NCBI GenBank assembly: GCA_947462335.1
Contig: OX381705.1
Location: 35,797,570-35,861,569 of the forward strand
Origin: Harmothoe impar
Taxonomy: Eukaryota; Annelida; Polychaeta; Phyllodocida; Polynoidae
Direction of reading: 5' to 3'
Length of the DNA stretch: 64,000 nt
The translations under genes and the position numbers were made by a program. Each line of letters starts with the position of its first letter. Position 1 is the first letter of the stretch. Below the pieces are notes generated by a model, which was not told the DNA's origin, did no database searches, and saw only the letters and a list, made by a program, of their open reading frames with translations. Of the stretch, positions 20,172 to 34,938 are shown piece by piece.

Positions 20172-21621
20172 TAGCAGTCAGTCGTACTAAAGATTAAAGA
20201 GCATGCATTCATTTGATAAACTGGTGCTGGAAAGCACCATAATTAACGGGTACACACACATGGGCATAATGTACCTCTATTATTGCACTCTTGACAGCAG
20301 GGACCTAAGTCCTTCTTTACTTATACTTTATATATACATATTTTACGATTTAAACAAATATTTCTTTTATTGGTGCGTCTTCAAAACCCACACTGTACTC
20401 CAACCAGACCATGTTACAAGATGTCCAGGCCCCATGCCCATATTCATTACTGTATTTCAAAACTAGATGTGCATGTAATGCCCTCTATGTCCTACATGCC
20501 AGTGTCTCACAATGCCCCAACAACACCAAGCTCTGCAAAATGGGGATGTGGGTCATTTTACGTTAAAATGTGCATTTTAACTTGTCAAAGGGCGAGTTAT
20601 AAGCAGTAAATCAAGTCCACGAGTACAAAGCATCAACCACGACACAAAATCCAAAAGCAGCGATCTTACGTTGGTTATAAAAATAATCTCGTATTCCTCT
20701 GTAAAATTGAAGGTTAGTATTACCCGGATCATTATATAGTTGTCCTAACAGTGAACAGCCCTCTTTAGAGATAGTATTAATGAGGTAGTCAACCCAACAA
20801 CTGTAATATTATTATGCTATATACACGTGACTTTTATCAGCTGCTCTTTCAAGGCAATGGAGCCCGGACATCTTAACAACACCATTCCCGATCCGCCAGT
20901 TTCTGTATCATAACCCAATTGTCACCACCACATCCTTCACTCAATAAAACAACGGTCTGAATTTCGTTTCGCAAGTTATTGAGACATCAAGTCAGATATT
21001 GAACTACATGGATATAAATTATCCTAGGCCCATAGACCATTATATAATTATTATCATTATCATCATGCCTCTAGCTTGGCCTAAAACGATAGCAAATAAT
21101 GACTAGTTGCTCCATCGGTTTTGTTTCTATATAAAGGCACAGTACTGAGAAATCAAAATATCTACCAGTTAGCCTACTAGGAGTTTCTAAAGTATCCAAG
21201 AGATGACAATTCTTTGTAGTTTTTCTTTTTGACAATTAAGAGTTTCTCTACATGATACAACTTAGGAGCATACACACTGGAACGATCTGATGGTTATTGA
21301 TGAGTACATGTACGTGTTATCTATAATACAAACAGGATCCTCTCCGGGTTGTTTTCTTGAGCCCAGTGCAGAATTATGGATGGTTTGAAACCGCACTGTG
21401 TAAAAATCACCACTGGAACATGCGTGTGAGTATACTTTACATTGCATCAAGCCAGACTCGGTAGCATCCAACTCATCAACACAGGGATTCTTTACACACA
21501 GTCTGTGTCCATGTACTTATTATGCAGTAATCCAACCAACTGCCATTCACCGTACAAGACCACCAAGCAGTTGGCAGCCCTTTGAGATCCTCATTCTGAT
21601 TGGCTGTTTGTTGGTAGTGTT
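17991..21621. other. Intergenic region and probable 3' UTR of the pikachurin gene
   Basis: No exon is supported. TTTATT at 20366-20371 (AATAAA on the minus strand) is one candidate poly(A) signal for the minus-strand pikachurin gene and would give a 3' UTR of about 1.25 kb. A long (TA)n tract lies inside. Confidence 0.4.
20087..20170. repeat. (TA)n microsatellite
   Basis: An uninterrupted alternating TA run of about 84 bp. Confidence 0.98.
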
Positions 21622-21800
21622 TTATACAAGAACATGTTGCTGCGTGCCCGGACTAGAGCACTGTTGGATGTTTTGGCCCTCGGCTGCTTCTCCAATGAGA
21701 TCAATGTGATAGTCTGTTGCCAGAGTGATATTTGACACACAGCCGACAAATCCGCTTTTAAATCTCTTCTTCGTGGATAGTACAATGTCTTCCATTCCAC
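21622..21800 (-). CDS. EGFLAM: Pikachurin exon 13: LamG3 end and stop
   Basis: Acceptor GACATTTTCAG; phase 1; stop TAA at 21622-21624. It encodes [20 protein letters not shown] and the final Cys (NIQQC). A tail of twelve residues ([11 protein letters not shown] region) follows the last Cys, longer than the short tail I expect in vertebrate pikachurin. Confidence 0.92.
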
Positions 21801-24800
21801 CTGAAAATGTCACCAAGAAACACGGCAACTATTATTTTCTGTACATTTACATTTTTTAACGTTAAGCACAACTTGACTTGTCACTTTTGATTACTGTTTC
21901 AGAATGTTGTCTTCACTAAGAAATGCGGACAGATAGTAAAATAACATATATAAGCAAATTTTTCTCTCTCGAAGTGAATTACGAAAATACACATTATATC
22001 ATCACGAACGTTAGGCTACTGGGATATATCTTATAAACTACTTCCAATTTTATGTCGTGGCATCTAATTAGTTATAGTTAAGATTGTAAGTATGATTCCA
22101 TTTCACTAGGCAAGAGAACAATTACGCAAAAAACAGAGAGTGCGCTTCAGGTTAGGTAGGTAGCATCGCTAACCCTGGGCGGGTTGCATGCTCTTTGTCT
22201 TCATCATGCACATGCATGGTGAATACAACGCTGTGGAGTCTGGGCTGCATTGAATAGTTTGCAGATGTTTTAGATATTATTTCTCTCACATTGCATGTGC
22301 CCGGGAAACAGTAACATCTTTTAGTATAGGGGACTAGCTATATTTTGCAAGGTAGGTCCGGGTGACCTGACTCACTTGTTTTATCATGATTACCAGGCAA
22401 TACTCACCGACATATATTTTACTTTGAGTGTTGAGCTGTTTCAGTCTCCCCGGAGATGTGCCCTCAATGACCTCTGTACCATCAATCTCCAGGTATCCCA
22501 CTCTCTCATACCTGCAAGTAACAACCACCACAGAGCATCATCAGGCAAATTAAGAACAAGAGCGAATAATTATGACAAAGGACTTAACTATTTCTGTTGG
22601 ATTTTCAAAAGGGGCCCCTTTGCATTAGTTTTCTCTAAGATCTATTGGGACAGACTTAGGCATTTATTTGTGGGATAGGGGAGATGCATATCTATTGTCC
22701 TCACTGCTTTATGGCACCATAAAATGATTTTTCTTTCTCTTTTAGTTTTTCAAAGCGTTATGGACAGGAACTCAGATTAAACCATTTTTAACATTGTTTT
22801 GTGTGTCTAAATAGCATATCAGATCCCCATTTAATATACGATTTTCTACCTACTGTACTTTCTGTTTTGAGTCATGTCCAACTATAACTACTGATATATT
22901 ATTCCCTACCCTGATCCCAAAAGCATCATGCGCCTAATGATGTGTAATACCTTAGCTCATTTCAGATGGGTTACACTTTACAACAATGAAAAAAACTGGG
23001 ACCAGACTCAAGTATTCTTATGTATTTTGACCTGGGGAATTCAAAAATAGCACTTAAAATTGTGTGGTAAGTCTCAGTTTTCAGATTTTCACATGGTCTT
23101 ATTTTGTATAACCGGCTAGAGCTTATATATATACACTATTTGATCAAAAAGTAGGAAAATGCTTCTTTTTCATGTAAACTTATTTTTAACTAGTTACATT
23201 ATTAATATATTACTGATCTGTTACAGAAATAAGTATTCTTTGTGGATAAATAGGTCTAAAATAACACTTTGAAACATATAACTAGTGCTTAAAAAGGTCG
23301 CTTTGTCTTCCTATTGTATTCCCCATCAGGACCACTTCTGACCATATTCCAGCAATGCACCTGGCTAATGTTTTCTCAAATATCGCTAAATATCACTAAA
23401 ATATCCTCATACAAGGATACCTTTTGGTAGCAAATTGGTTCTGAAAGGAATTTGCAAGGCCTGTTTTGAGGTTTGTGATATTGATGACATTTCCAGTATA
23501 CTAGAGCCAATATCCAATATTTTGACAGTGTGAATGGCTACCATGGTAACCAGAAACTAGCTGAAACAAATGTTATATGACTTTAGGTTAAATTTATATG
23601 TTTTATGGTATTTTTTCAATTAATATCGGTAGAATATCACTAATTTAGCTTCATAACAGTGTAGAATCCTGGTTTTTACCACTAAATGTGTTTCAGAGTC
23701 ATGTTATCTCTGCCAGGCACACAAAATTGACAATTGTTTATGAATGCTGTCCCTGCTAGTCAGGCCATATATTTAGTAGTAGACTGACAAAATTAATAAT
23801 CATGGTTGGAATATCTTGAAACTGAGACTTATGGGGCATTGGGCGTCGGCAAAATCATCTCCTAGCATAATTAAGTCACATTAAATGCGAAACGCATGCC
23901 ACCCCTCCAGTAATAGTCAAGCGACCTTTTCATGGCTAGTGTTAGCCCTGGAGCGATATACTTCACACGTTTTTATTTGTCCACAGTGGCCTCCTGCGTT
24001 GACTGTTGGCTAGTTGCAGTATTTATCAGTATGGTATAATACATATCAATCAATTCCCATCTCTTAAGCTACCTTACAATGGCCTCAATAATTGGTTTCC
24101 TCCTGTCAAACCTACTTGAAATATTCCAAATAATTCAATTTTTGACATCAATTTCTAGCAGCAATGTGTATGTATGGAGTTTCTCTCTAAATATTCTAAA
24201 ATAAAAGGCCGGGATACCCTGGCTGCACCCGTGCTACAGCCTTACCTTTGTGCCCTGATCTTGTGCCATTTGCCGTCGTCTATGCGGCTTTCGTTGTACG
24301 TGATGACCACCTCACCACTGCCCAGGTTGTAGCTGAACTGCACATGGCCGTCCCTGATACCCAGGGCTAGGAAGTCACTGGAGGAGGTCATCTTCTCTTC
24401 TCCAGTCCAGAAGATCATGCCATCTGGTCCCATGGCGCGGATTCTCATCTGAATATCAATCTTCTTGCCACGCACTCTGATCAGGGTGAGTGCATGGAGT
24501 GGAGGCAGAAACAGTCCATATAAGGTACATTTACAGTGTGAGGGACCAACAGTGGCAAGGGATACACTTCCACAGTTTGCCAGTCACCAATATTTTCATG
24601 GGATGACCCCCTATAGCGACCCATATTCAAATTACCAGATGCATCATGATATAAGATTTATTATGTGAAGGCATCACAGTTGTCATAGTCATGTGATGCT
24701 TTTCACATATTAGCATTTCCGTGTACTACTCACTACGCGAAGTGGTTCAAATGATGCTCTCCATATACTACTCACTATTTAGAATGAAAATTGTACAGGG

Positions 24801-27800
24801 AATCAGGGTGTGCTGTACCTGTTTTGGTCTAAAGTGGGCAAAAGATACTGAGATAATGCGGGATGGAATAATGTTAACTATTCATGGATATGTCAATGGT
24901 AAGGAGTGGTATGCTAAGTATAGAGGCATAACGACATGTACATGTATGTAATATGATAAGCTAAAACACAAAAGAGCCAGCCATGTTTATTCCAGCAAGC
25001 GCGACCTACCTCTGGGCAATGAAGGGGTCTAGGAACTGCAAGTAACTCTCTCCAGAGAACATGGGGATCCGGATGGGCTCTTTCAACTCTGTATAACGGG
25101 ACAGGCACACATAATTAGCCACCGTGCTTGTGTTGGTGCATACACCAAGAGCATGCAGGCTGAAACTGAAGACAGCCATGCCGGCATGTGTATAGCACAT
25201 CCCCAACCTTCAACAACCGGGTTGCCCTTACTCCAAGTAAGTTGTATCAGCATTATAAATGTAGGTGGGTTCACGGGTTGTGTCTTTTGTGGATAAGGGT
25301 CAATTCTGTGCAAAGTAAAACCCACGGACACATAGGGCGTAGGACAAGAAATCTAAGTGTGTTATATTTATTGATGAAAAAGCAGGGCCTTCAGAATAAT
25401 TTGTAAAAAAAAGAGAGAAAAAAGTTCAATGTTGAATTCCAAATGAGCTTATGATAGAACATAATGATCTATCATGGTCAAATGATGGGTGGGTAGATGT
25501 CTAACCCGTTTGATTGAACCCGTTGACAGGATGATACACATGCCAGCAGTGAAGTAAATACAATACAGGCCCATAAACTACGGTCTCTTGTGGTTGGTAA
25601 ATGAGAATACAGAGTGGGTCTCGCCCAGGAGAGACCAGAGCACGCCCCGTCAAGCACATACCCTGACCTATAGGATGGTCTACTGAGAACAGAGTAGCAT
25701 GCTATAGGTACACCCACAATCTGGGTGATGAAACAGTCCTCATCCTACTCCTTATTGGTTAGACAACACTTAGCAGATCAACATTATTATTATCATTTTG
25801 TTTCAGTCAATGTCATGCAGATTAAAATATTAGGATTTGAGTTATTCGTATTAGCCCGTTCAATCACAGGGCAGTGTTCTCTTTGGTTAAAAAAAGCTCT
25901 ACGGATTTGATATACGTGGATACATATTGTAAGGAAAGAAAGTCTTATACTAGCTTCCACAAAAGGACTCTTAATTTCTACAGTGTTGGACACAAAAGAT
26001 ACACTCAGTGCAGCAATATCTCCCTAATAGATAACTAGATTACAGGGGCCGTGCCGTATAAGGCGACACCTGGTGTGTGCTTGGGGAACGTCTTCCGGTT
26101 TAAGCCTGTCGGCGTCACTCTGTGTCCTCTCTTACCAACCCTACGGGGGCAGAGGGAGGGGTCGTCATGTGGTCATCCTAAAGTAGGGATGATGTTTGTG
26201 TGCTGTGATGTATGCTTGTTTGTTGATGTCTGGGCACAGAGAGGAGTTAGTCAGTATAGTGTTGTAAGCCGGCGATGGAAATAGTTTTAGGAACAGGGGG
26301 CAGGTAGTATATATACATCACGGCATGGGGTTAAAGGTAATAGAGATTGTTTTCCCAGAATAGTTTGGGCTGCAGTCGATGAACTGAGCACATACCTCTG
26401 CGGGCTTTCCCTGTTTTATCCACCACACGATGGCATGCAAGGCAAGTGAGGAGTGAAACAAACCAAGTGACAAGCATTAGTGTGGTGCGGGGTACAACAA
26501 CCAGGTGGCAACACCATCACACATTGCAGACCCCCCGCACAGTACAAGCCTGAGCGATGCCCATGCCACCTGGGAGTGGACAAGGGCAGGGGCAGCAGCA
26601 GCAGCAGCAGCAGCAGCGGCGGCAGTGGAACACATCACACGCTCAAAACACAGGTAAATTCATCACACAATGGGTTGAGTGGATAGGGACAAATCTGAGG
26701 CTGCTACTTGTTTAATACGGGTCAACGTCTATATACCTATATGTGGCACTAGACAATTAGGTATTATACTTCACCTTTTTGTCATTCTTTCAGAAGGTGT
26801 GTAAGTAATGCAGACATGAGATTCATGGTATATCTACAATAGGTTATTGGAAGACCATTTTGCTAATTATACATTTTTCGGGGTCCACAATCGGATGCAG
26901 CGAAACACATTTGTCCCTATCCGGTATACAATAAAAACGACATCCGGTTCAACAAGAGCATTATAAGCATTATACTCACACAAGGTCACAAGTTCACGGT
27001 TCACACAATTTGTCACACCATTCCATATTGTGTTAGTAATATAGATATGACATGGGTCCATGCCTTATCTATGTGTCAGGGTGGGATATGCACAGCCTTA
27101 AAAGCACTGCCAGTCCATGGATTCAGCAATGCTCATTATGTACAACACCAGCAACCATGCAGATGAAAGCATGCATATCGATGGGCAGGTTAGTATGTAT
27201 TAATTCGGTACAGGCTCTGCCTGACATCCCTTTGTGCTCCAAGATCAGCTAAATTCAAACTAGTTCACGTAGGATGGAACCAAAATTTAGCAATCCATCA
27301 CTTAAAGAAAATTACTCAAAATCTCTACAAAAGTTGTACTGGTATTATGTCGATCTACGCGGGTTGCAAATTTTGCACGACCTCAACGATTTGTTCAACT
27401 CAAAACTAAAGGAATGGGGCATTTTAAATGCATTGTGGGAGGATAAGCGAAATTCTACGACCATAAGTAATCTAAAGCCGGACTAACTTTCAGGTGAATT
27501 GATGTCTAAATAAGTATTCCTGATGAACTCCGAAAGGAAAAAGGAAGGGATGAATGTTTGATTCCAAGGTATACAATGTGAGAAAGGCTATGATTTTGAT
27601 ATGGCTTTATATCATTGCTCTATGAGAAGAAAATAACGTTAATACAGTGTGGGACCCCCTCCCTTAAGATGCGTAACGTCACAGTGTTGTCACATTTTCT
27701 GCCGCAAGATGGCAGCAGCGTCTAGCGTCTCACATCCGGGCAGTGACAAGCAGACATGCGTTCTGCTCATTTCCAGAAAAAAATAGTGCCGATGGAAAAC

Positions 27801-30800
27801 GAACCGAGGTCAATGTTGAAAATTAAGCAGAAATACTTTCAGATATACATATTTATATGATAATTAAAAAAGAACGGCACACTCGTGTGAGGGTGGGGGT
27901 TGGTGCATTGTGAGGACGAGGTTGGAAGCGTGGTCTTGCCATCTTTTTATCACCTGGAGACTCAGTGACGTTTTGACCTCTCCTAGATCGCGCAAAATGA
28001 AATCGAGAGCGGTCCAAAACCTCTGCAGTGGCGGTGAACATGAACAGAAATGAGTTTAATGGGCCTCAATGATCTCTTTAAAAATGAGGAAGGCATGGAA
28101 CAGACAGAGGATGGTAATGACATCAAGGAGACAAAACATGACACAAAATTGGTCGGCTTCTGAGGTGTGCGGTCCTTCGCTATTAAAAATTGCTGAAAAT
28201 TGTCTCACCACAAATATGCTGTAAAATTACACTCAAAACAGGGGAATGTTTAAAAAATACCACTTGAAACGCATTATGTAAGAAACTGAATGTGAATGAA
28301 ATAAAAGGCATGGTGAGGAGAAAGAGGAACGGTTGCATTCCTCAATCTCTGGCACCATAGAATAAAATCAAAACAAGAAACGGAGCACAAAAGTGACATC
28401 ATTCTGAAATAGTACGCATGCTTCAGGAGAATGAGGTAGGAGCAGTTGGTGAGTTACTCTAAATGAGGCTACAACACGTACAGACTTGCTCAGATGAAGG
28501 TCAAGAACAAACTGTCTGTATATGCCAGCTCACCCCCTACATCCCACAATGGAATCAATCCCTAAAGCCATGAGGGAGACACCACTACTGGGAAAAGGGT
28601 GAGAAGGTATTGGAGGTGTGTCTGTGAGCAAATCTGTGAGCAGTGTTCTTTGTATTGCCCCAGTAGGGGCGCTAGTAGTAGAAGAGTCACACTACCGCAA
28701 ACCACTCAATTTCTGCGATGTCATGTTATACACTTTTTCCTTTCATGAATGGCTGCTGTTTAAGTTTCGCATCAGAACCCAACACAACGATAGTACACAA
28801 ACTACACTCCGCCGATTGTGTCAACCATCGCGACAATGATTGGTAGGTCATTGCGACGTTGGTTGACTGGATTCCTGTATACACGAAAATTAACCCTGAG
28901 CCACTCGCTAAAATTGAGTGATTTGCGGCTTATACTGTTATGATGTGGTTTGATGGTGGGGGAGAGGATCATCTAAAGAAGGGGTTTATAACCGGGAGGT
29001 TACCATGCAGGTACACGGTGTTGGTTAGTGTCGGCTAGCTCCGACTACTAAGGTACACGAGCTGCTCTGAGCACCACATACTGCTCTCTGGGAGAGTGAG
29101 TGAGTGGTGGTCAGCAGTGGGTGACCGGCGCCTGGCTTCCTGACGTTGGTACATGGAGAATGGGTTGGCAGTATGCGGCCAGTGGTGTCTCTGGGGCCCT
29201 CAGAAACACCAGGCATTACACACACTGCCCTGGGCAGACATACCAACATCAGGAAGCAAGCACACAGCCACCGCCATGATAAGTAATTACAATGTTGCAA
29301 GACGTCGATGATGCAGAAAGATATGACAGAGTATAATAATACAGTCAGTATAACACATCGTGGTGTACATACTCATTAAATGATAAGGCCAAAGACTGGC
29401 CGAACATCTCACTAGCAATGAAGGAAGAGGTAACAGTAGCAGCAGTTTTACATTAGATTGATCTCATCAACTATCGGAGAAATTAATGACAGAGAGCAGG
29501 CCTTAATCTTATCATAACATGCATCTCGATGCCTTAATATCTACAAATCTAGGTGGTCTTCATAACAGTTGACACGCCATTCAGTCCTACGACTAACAGT
29601 GGAATCATTATTTGTTACATCACCGTGACACTTTGACCTCTTATAAAACACACAGCTTCAAAATTGATTAATTAATATGACAAGTTCGGTCAATCAACTG
29701 ATTAATAGTACATTTAGTGACGGGTGATGAAAATAATGTATGACAGTAATACACGACAGTGATGCTAGTTCTCTTCTTGTTCAATACGTTTCAAAGTTCT
29801 TGTTTATATCAATGTTACATTGGGGACATTTGAAAAACGTGGTATTTCTTTCTTCATGATATACGTTGTCACTATGCTCCTCACATTGGGAGACAAATTT
29901 CGTGGTCGACCATGGAAGCTAATTAACTGGACAGTGACTTATGTCATAGACAACTGACATGCATACACGATTTCACCAATTCTTAACTTTTCCGGTGGAA
30001 TTATAATTCTGTCATATCAAGTGCCTAAGCGTTACTCTCTTCAACATAGACATACTATCCTCTGTAGCAACCACCAACCATCCTTGCCAAATATGTCCGA
30101 CTCTATTCATGGAATCTGAATTCTCATAAGAATATACACAACTGATATTGAGCAGGATTGAGAATAACTCCAACCTCTATTTCTATATTCGGGCATATCA
30201 CAATCTCAATCACAACCTCCTGGAGCATAATGATATATTTGATTATCATATAGATACGTGTAAAAAATACTCTTCGCTGTGGATATCAATCGTTATTACC
30301 GGCCATTTTAATACTTCTACTGTGTTAATATTAATACCATCAACAGTGCATACAGAGCTTATTTCTGTACACAAGGAATAGATTTGTACTTACTGTCTTC
30401 ACAATTAGTATTCTCGAAGCCCAGAGGGCAGCTGCACTTGTAAAAGTCCCTGATGGGCACGCAACGGCCGCCATTCAAACATGGCTGACCGGTACACGGG
30501 TGGTTGCAGTTGTCGATGTTAACGCCATCAATGGCCTCCTCCAGCAGCTTCAGAGGCCGCTCGTTTATGACGACCTAGGGGAGGACGAGAAAAACAACAA
30601 TGATTACCTGAACTGAGAAAACCACCAAGCCAGATGTGTCTAGAAATGTGACATCAGAAGGACTTTATCTTACGCATGCAAAATGTTATTGGTGTGACTC
30701 TCAACACCGATGTGTATTGAGTGCACTTGTCCAATTGTGTATTATTAGTATGTATAGAGATATAACACTTTAAAACACATGTATACATGTGTTTTTAAAG

Positions 30801-33800
30801 TTTAATATCTCTCAATTCTGATACCGACTTCATCAATCGATGGGTGAATCTCCAAATCCATGTTTACCCATGGCAGTGGGGACGAAAAACTGTAATGATG
30901 CTATCTTGGCAATATTCTCCACGTACAAAAAGAAAAGGAAATTAAGCCAACATGGTCCAGTCTATCCTTGGATGTCATAAAGTCAAACATCCAAACTAAG
31001 CGCCAGCACCCCTCCACCAAACCAGCGCTGGCGCACTTTTTTTTTATCAACGATACATACTGCAGAAAAACGACCCATCCCCGACTGGGCACCACCAGCA
31101 CCAAATCAACTGCGCCTATCTGCCCCCAGAACGCCCATCCTGGAGCAATGTGTCTCCTGGGGGTAGCAGCGCCGGGCGGCGGTGCAGGCGTCCTGGAGTA
31201 GCTCCTCCAGTGCTGGGAGGACCACCTGGGTCCTTGTAACCATACTTATTGCCTCCCAAAGCTGACCTCCAGGCGGCACAGACACCCCTCTCTCAGGGGC
31301 AGTAAATCCAAGCTCAACACCAATACTGCCATCGATTATGTTGTAATCTATACTGTTTACAATGCTCATTGGTATGGGGCCTCTTAGCAATATACCCCTT
31401 GTTTCTTAAAACTACGCCTATCTGCCAAAGCTAATATGGAAAAAAGTGCCCCTCGCTTGTAAATACCCAAGGATGATCATTGCGTCATGGATTTCGGGAT
31501 ATTTTCAGCCCCTTTCCTCAGCCCCCGTCAAGGCTTTATGGAGAGTATTTGAAGTGTTTGGATGCAAAACGACATAAGCGCCATTTTAAAAATGGGGACA
31601 AAAATCTGACAAAATCATGGATTAGGGATAGTGAAATATAATTCTCAAACTATTTTTCCAAGATTTATCATTTTTCATCTCATTAGGACCTACTTAGTAT
31701 ACACTCTGTTACCAAAGTACAATAATTGACCGCAGGGTGTCTGTACAAAAAAGCACTATATGCTTCAATTCTGGGATGGAGATATGTCGTTTTGCATCCA
31801 AACTCTTCATTTCTATAGTGCCAACTATTCACTCACAAACAGTTACTGAGTTATTGAAGCCATGCATATTCCACCCATCCTCTATCTAATGGTTTCGGCT
31901 GTGAGCGTTCATGTCCTTGTATGATTGCACGTCCAAGTATCATAGTATGAGCAGATCTAATCCGCCCAGACTGGTTGTCCTGCATTATTGGAATGCTTAC
32001 CAAGCAGCATATTGACTTACATAATAAGTTAACACGGTTCCGTCTGGTATGGACCTTCAATCCAGTTACCTATAGAGTGCACAGTCCGTTGTATTCAATT
32101 GTACATTGAACCCTGAGGCCAATTGATCATTCCATATGTTCTGATGTACAAGACGCGCCTAGTTCGAATAACAGAACACCAACACCAAGAACAGCAGTTC
32201 CTAAGGGTACTAAACTTATATGGTAAACTATGGTACATAGGCCCAGTCACTTTTGTGTGTGTTGTTCAAAACAGGCCCATCAGCTTACATAACTGACACA
32301 AACCATACTGTCCCCCAGGCATGGCTGTAGATACACTCATCCGTAAAGAAGGCCAGATACCACCCACGGCAGTGACTTCATTAGACTAAGCAACTCGCCG
32401 ACTTCCGGTCAGGCGTCATGGTGGCTCCCCCGGTGTCCTTCATCGGAACCAATCTCATCCGGGGCAGACGGTGATCTAACAAGATCCCCGGGTGTACGTT
32501 TGGATCCGGCACGGGCCGCCGCTAAACGAGTTATACACGTAATAAATCAACGAGCAGGAGGCGGCCATATTGTTGGCCACCCCCGAGGACCGCTCATTCC
32601 TCAGTTCTGATTACAGAGATCAACTGGCGAGGGGTCATCTGGGAGGGGGGGGGTGCAGCTATGGAGGTTGTTGTGGGCAGGAGGGTGTTTGTGTTCGTGG
32701 TTATCAAGTCTTTAGATGGCCGACTAATTAGATGAATTAGGCCACTTAAAAGAATAAAATGGTTTCTCATCACCGCGCGCATCATGAAAACCAAGTATTG
32801 GGGAAAACTTCTTTTTTGTTGTTGCCAATTTTTGATGAAAAAAAACTGATAAAAATGGACAAAAATTGTCATATTTGGTATCAAATTAAAGCTAATGATG
32901 CCAGCAATGCAGTGGTATAGAGGTTGGACTTACATTTTCTCCACTATTTTGGATCACATAATTCTTAACCAAAAAATGTGAATTTTGGTCTCGAAAAACG
33001 TCAATTATCCTATACATTTTAGCCTGCGAGTAAAAAAAAAAAAGGAAAAAATAAGCCTCCCACGTCAGATTTCTCAGACCTTGGTGATGAGAAACCACTT
33101 TTTTTTTGAGTGGCCTTAATGTAGGCATAATTTTATGCAGGTGAACTATTCCAGACGATTCCAGATGTCACCAAATGCTCCACATACAGATACCGTTCAT
33201 GAATTTAGTGTGCATTTCTTCAGAACCAACAAGATGTTTCCTTCCACTAAAATCTACATTAAAATGTCCGCTAACTAGATTGCTACAATACAGACCAACC
33301 AAGGATTCATACCAAAGCATGCAGTTTGGTTTTATCGTTGTTAATCTCCGTACCCAGCCAAATAAACACAAATTGGCAACCATACACATATCCCATGACT
33401 TCAGGCAGGATATGCTCTGATCTCTTCATCCGCATGCATGACTTCATAGATTAAGTCTCTCGTGGCTTGGCAGTTGTCATGCACAGTGTTTCTATCTTTC
33501 ACGTTGAACCATTTCGTTGTGCCACGTAGCTCCATTGTACTCAAGTATAGACGGTTCATTCAAATAGGCTTCATATTATGCTTTTTACTCTACACGTAGA
33601 TTATGAATTATCTTATTTCAAAATAGTGATTATTGAAATTTTTCACGTCTATATTTTTATATCCCATCGCAATTTTCCCCGTGTATATATATATTTTTTG
33701 TATCCCATCCGCAATTTTCGTCTTGTTAGCACTTCAGTATACTACATGTCTCCTAGAGTAAGAATGCTCTATATATATCAGCTAACCAAAAATATAAGGT

Positions 33801-34792
33801 GATGAGCTTGCGAGAATATAATTTTTGGCATGATACAACTATACTTTACCTACAATAAGCTACAGTACATTTTGTAAAGAGAGTAGGTTTGGTGACATTG
33901 ACTTTCTCTGTGTATATCAACATAAGAGATGATATAGAAGATCGTGTATGGGCCTATAGAAAGCATCTAATATAAGGAGAACCCTAGCCTCCCAAAGGAC
34001 GTGTCATTCACAGGACAATATGTACATATATATGGCGACATACATACACTGTCAACAGAAGAAACACTTCCTTTCCTATTCGAAACGAAACAGGAGGAAT
34101 TGTCGGGAGGAAGGCAGGAACCCTCCAGGGGAGTAGCCTGCGGTTCACCCTTGCCGTCTGCGCGTGCCGGTGACAGTCACACGACGTCCTGCAGGGCAGA
34201 GTGGCTTCATCAGGCTATTTGCCTGATAAACACTTGATCTGCTGTGTTACCTACGCTGTAGCTCCCATGGGTGTTTACGGGCGAAGCCACACTGCCAGAA
34301 ATGTTTTTTCGTGCCAAGTGCTTATTGGTCACGTGATCATAACTTCGTGTTTTTCTTCTAAGCATATCCTTCGTATTGTCCATATAGAATATTCTTGTGC
34401 AACACCAGAAGACACCCTAGATTAAACGTCTCTGTCTGGGTGGTCACAGAAACCATAATGCTGAAGCTACGTTTAATGCCACACTAGCCACGAGCTTATT
34501 CAGCATTACACTAATCTAAACTCATTTCAGAAACCGCATGCAATATTGCTGCTTAAGCCACATGCACCTTGAAAGTGGAGACTGGTGGTCTCAGAACGTT
34601 AACGGTTAACTAGAATAGAAGTCTATCGCCAGATCACTGTTTCTTTGTAGCAAAGCAGGGCCAGGTAGCTACACAGCCCCATTTTATAGGCTGGGCTAGA
34701 CTTAGAGTAACTAACAAGTAATTCATCAGATTTTCCAAGCCTACATCTGTAGTCGGATTGGTTATGATATATATATATATAATATATATATA

Positions 34793-34862
<70 letters not shown>

Positions 34863-34864
34863 TG

Positions 34865-34938
<74 letters not shown>

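Larger units (their letters stand above)
21801..25009 (-). other. Introns of pikachurin between exons 13 and 10
   Basis: Non-coding apart from the exons listed at 22408-22511 and 24246-24476. I see no clear mobile element here; the sequence is AT-rich and unique-looking. Confidence 0.5.

Noticed and set aside
31106..31390. Open frame of 94 codons on the minus strand
   Set aside because: No splice sites or domain pattern in keeping with a gene; likely chance in intronic or old repeat sequence.
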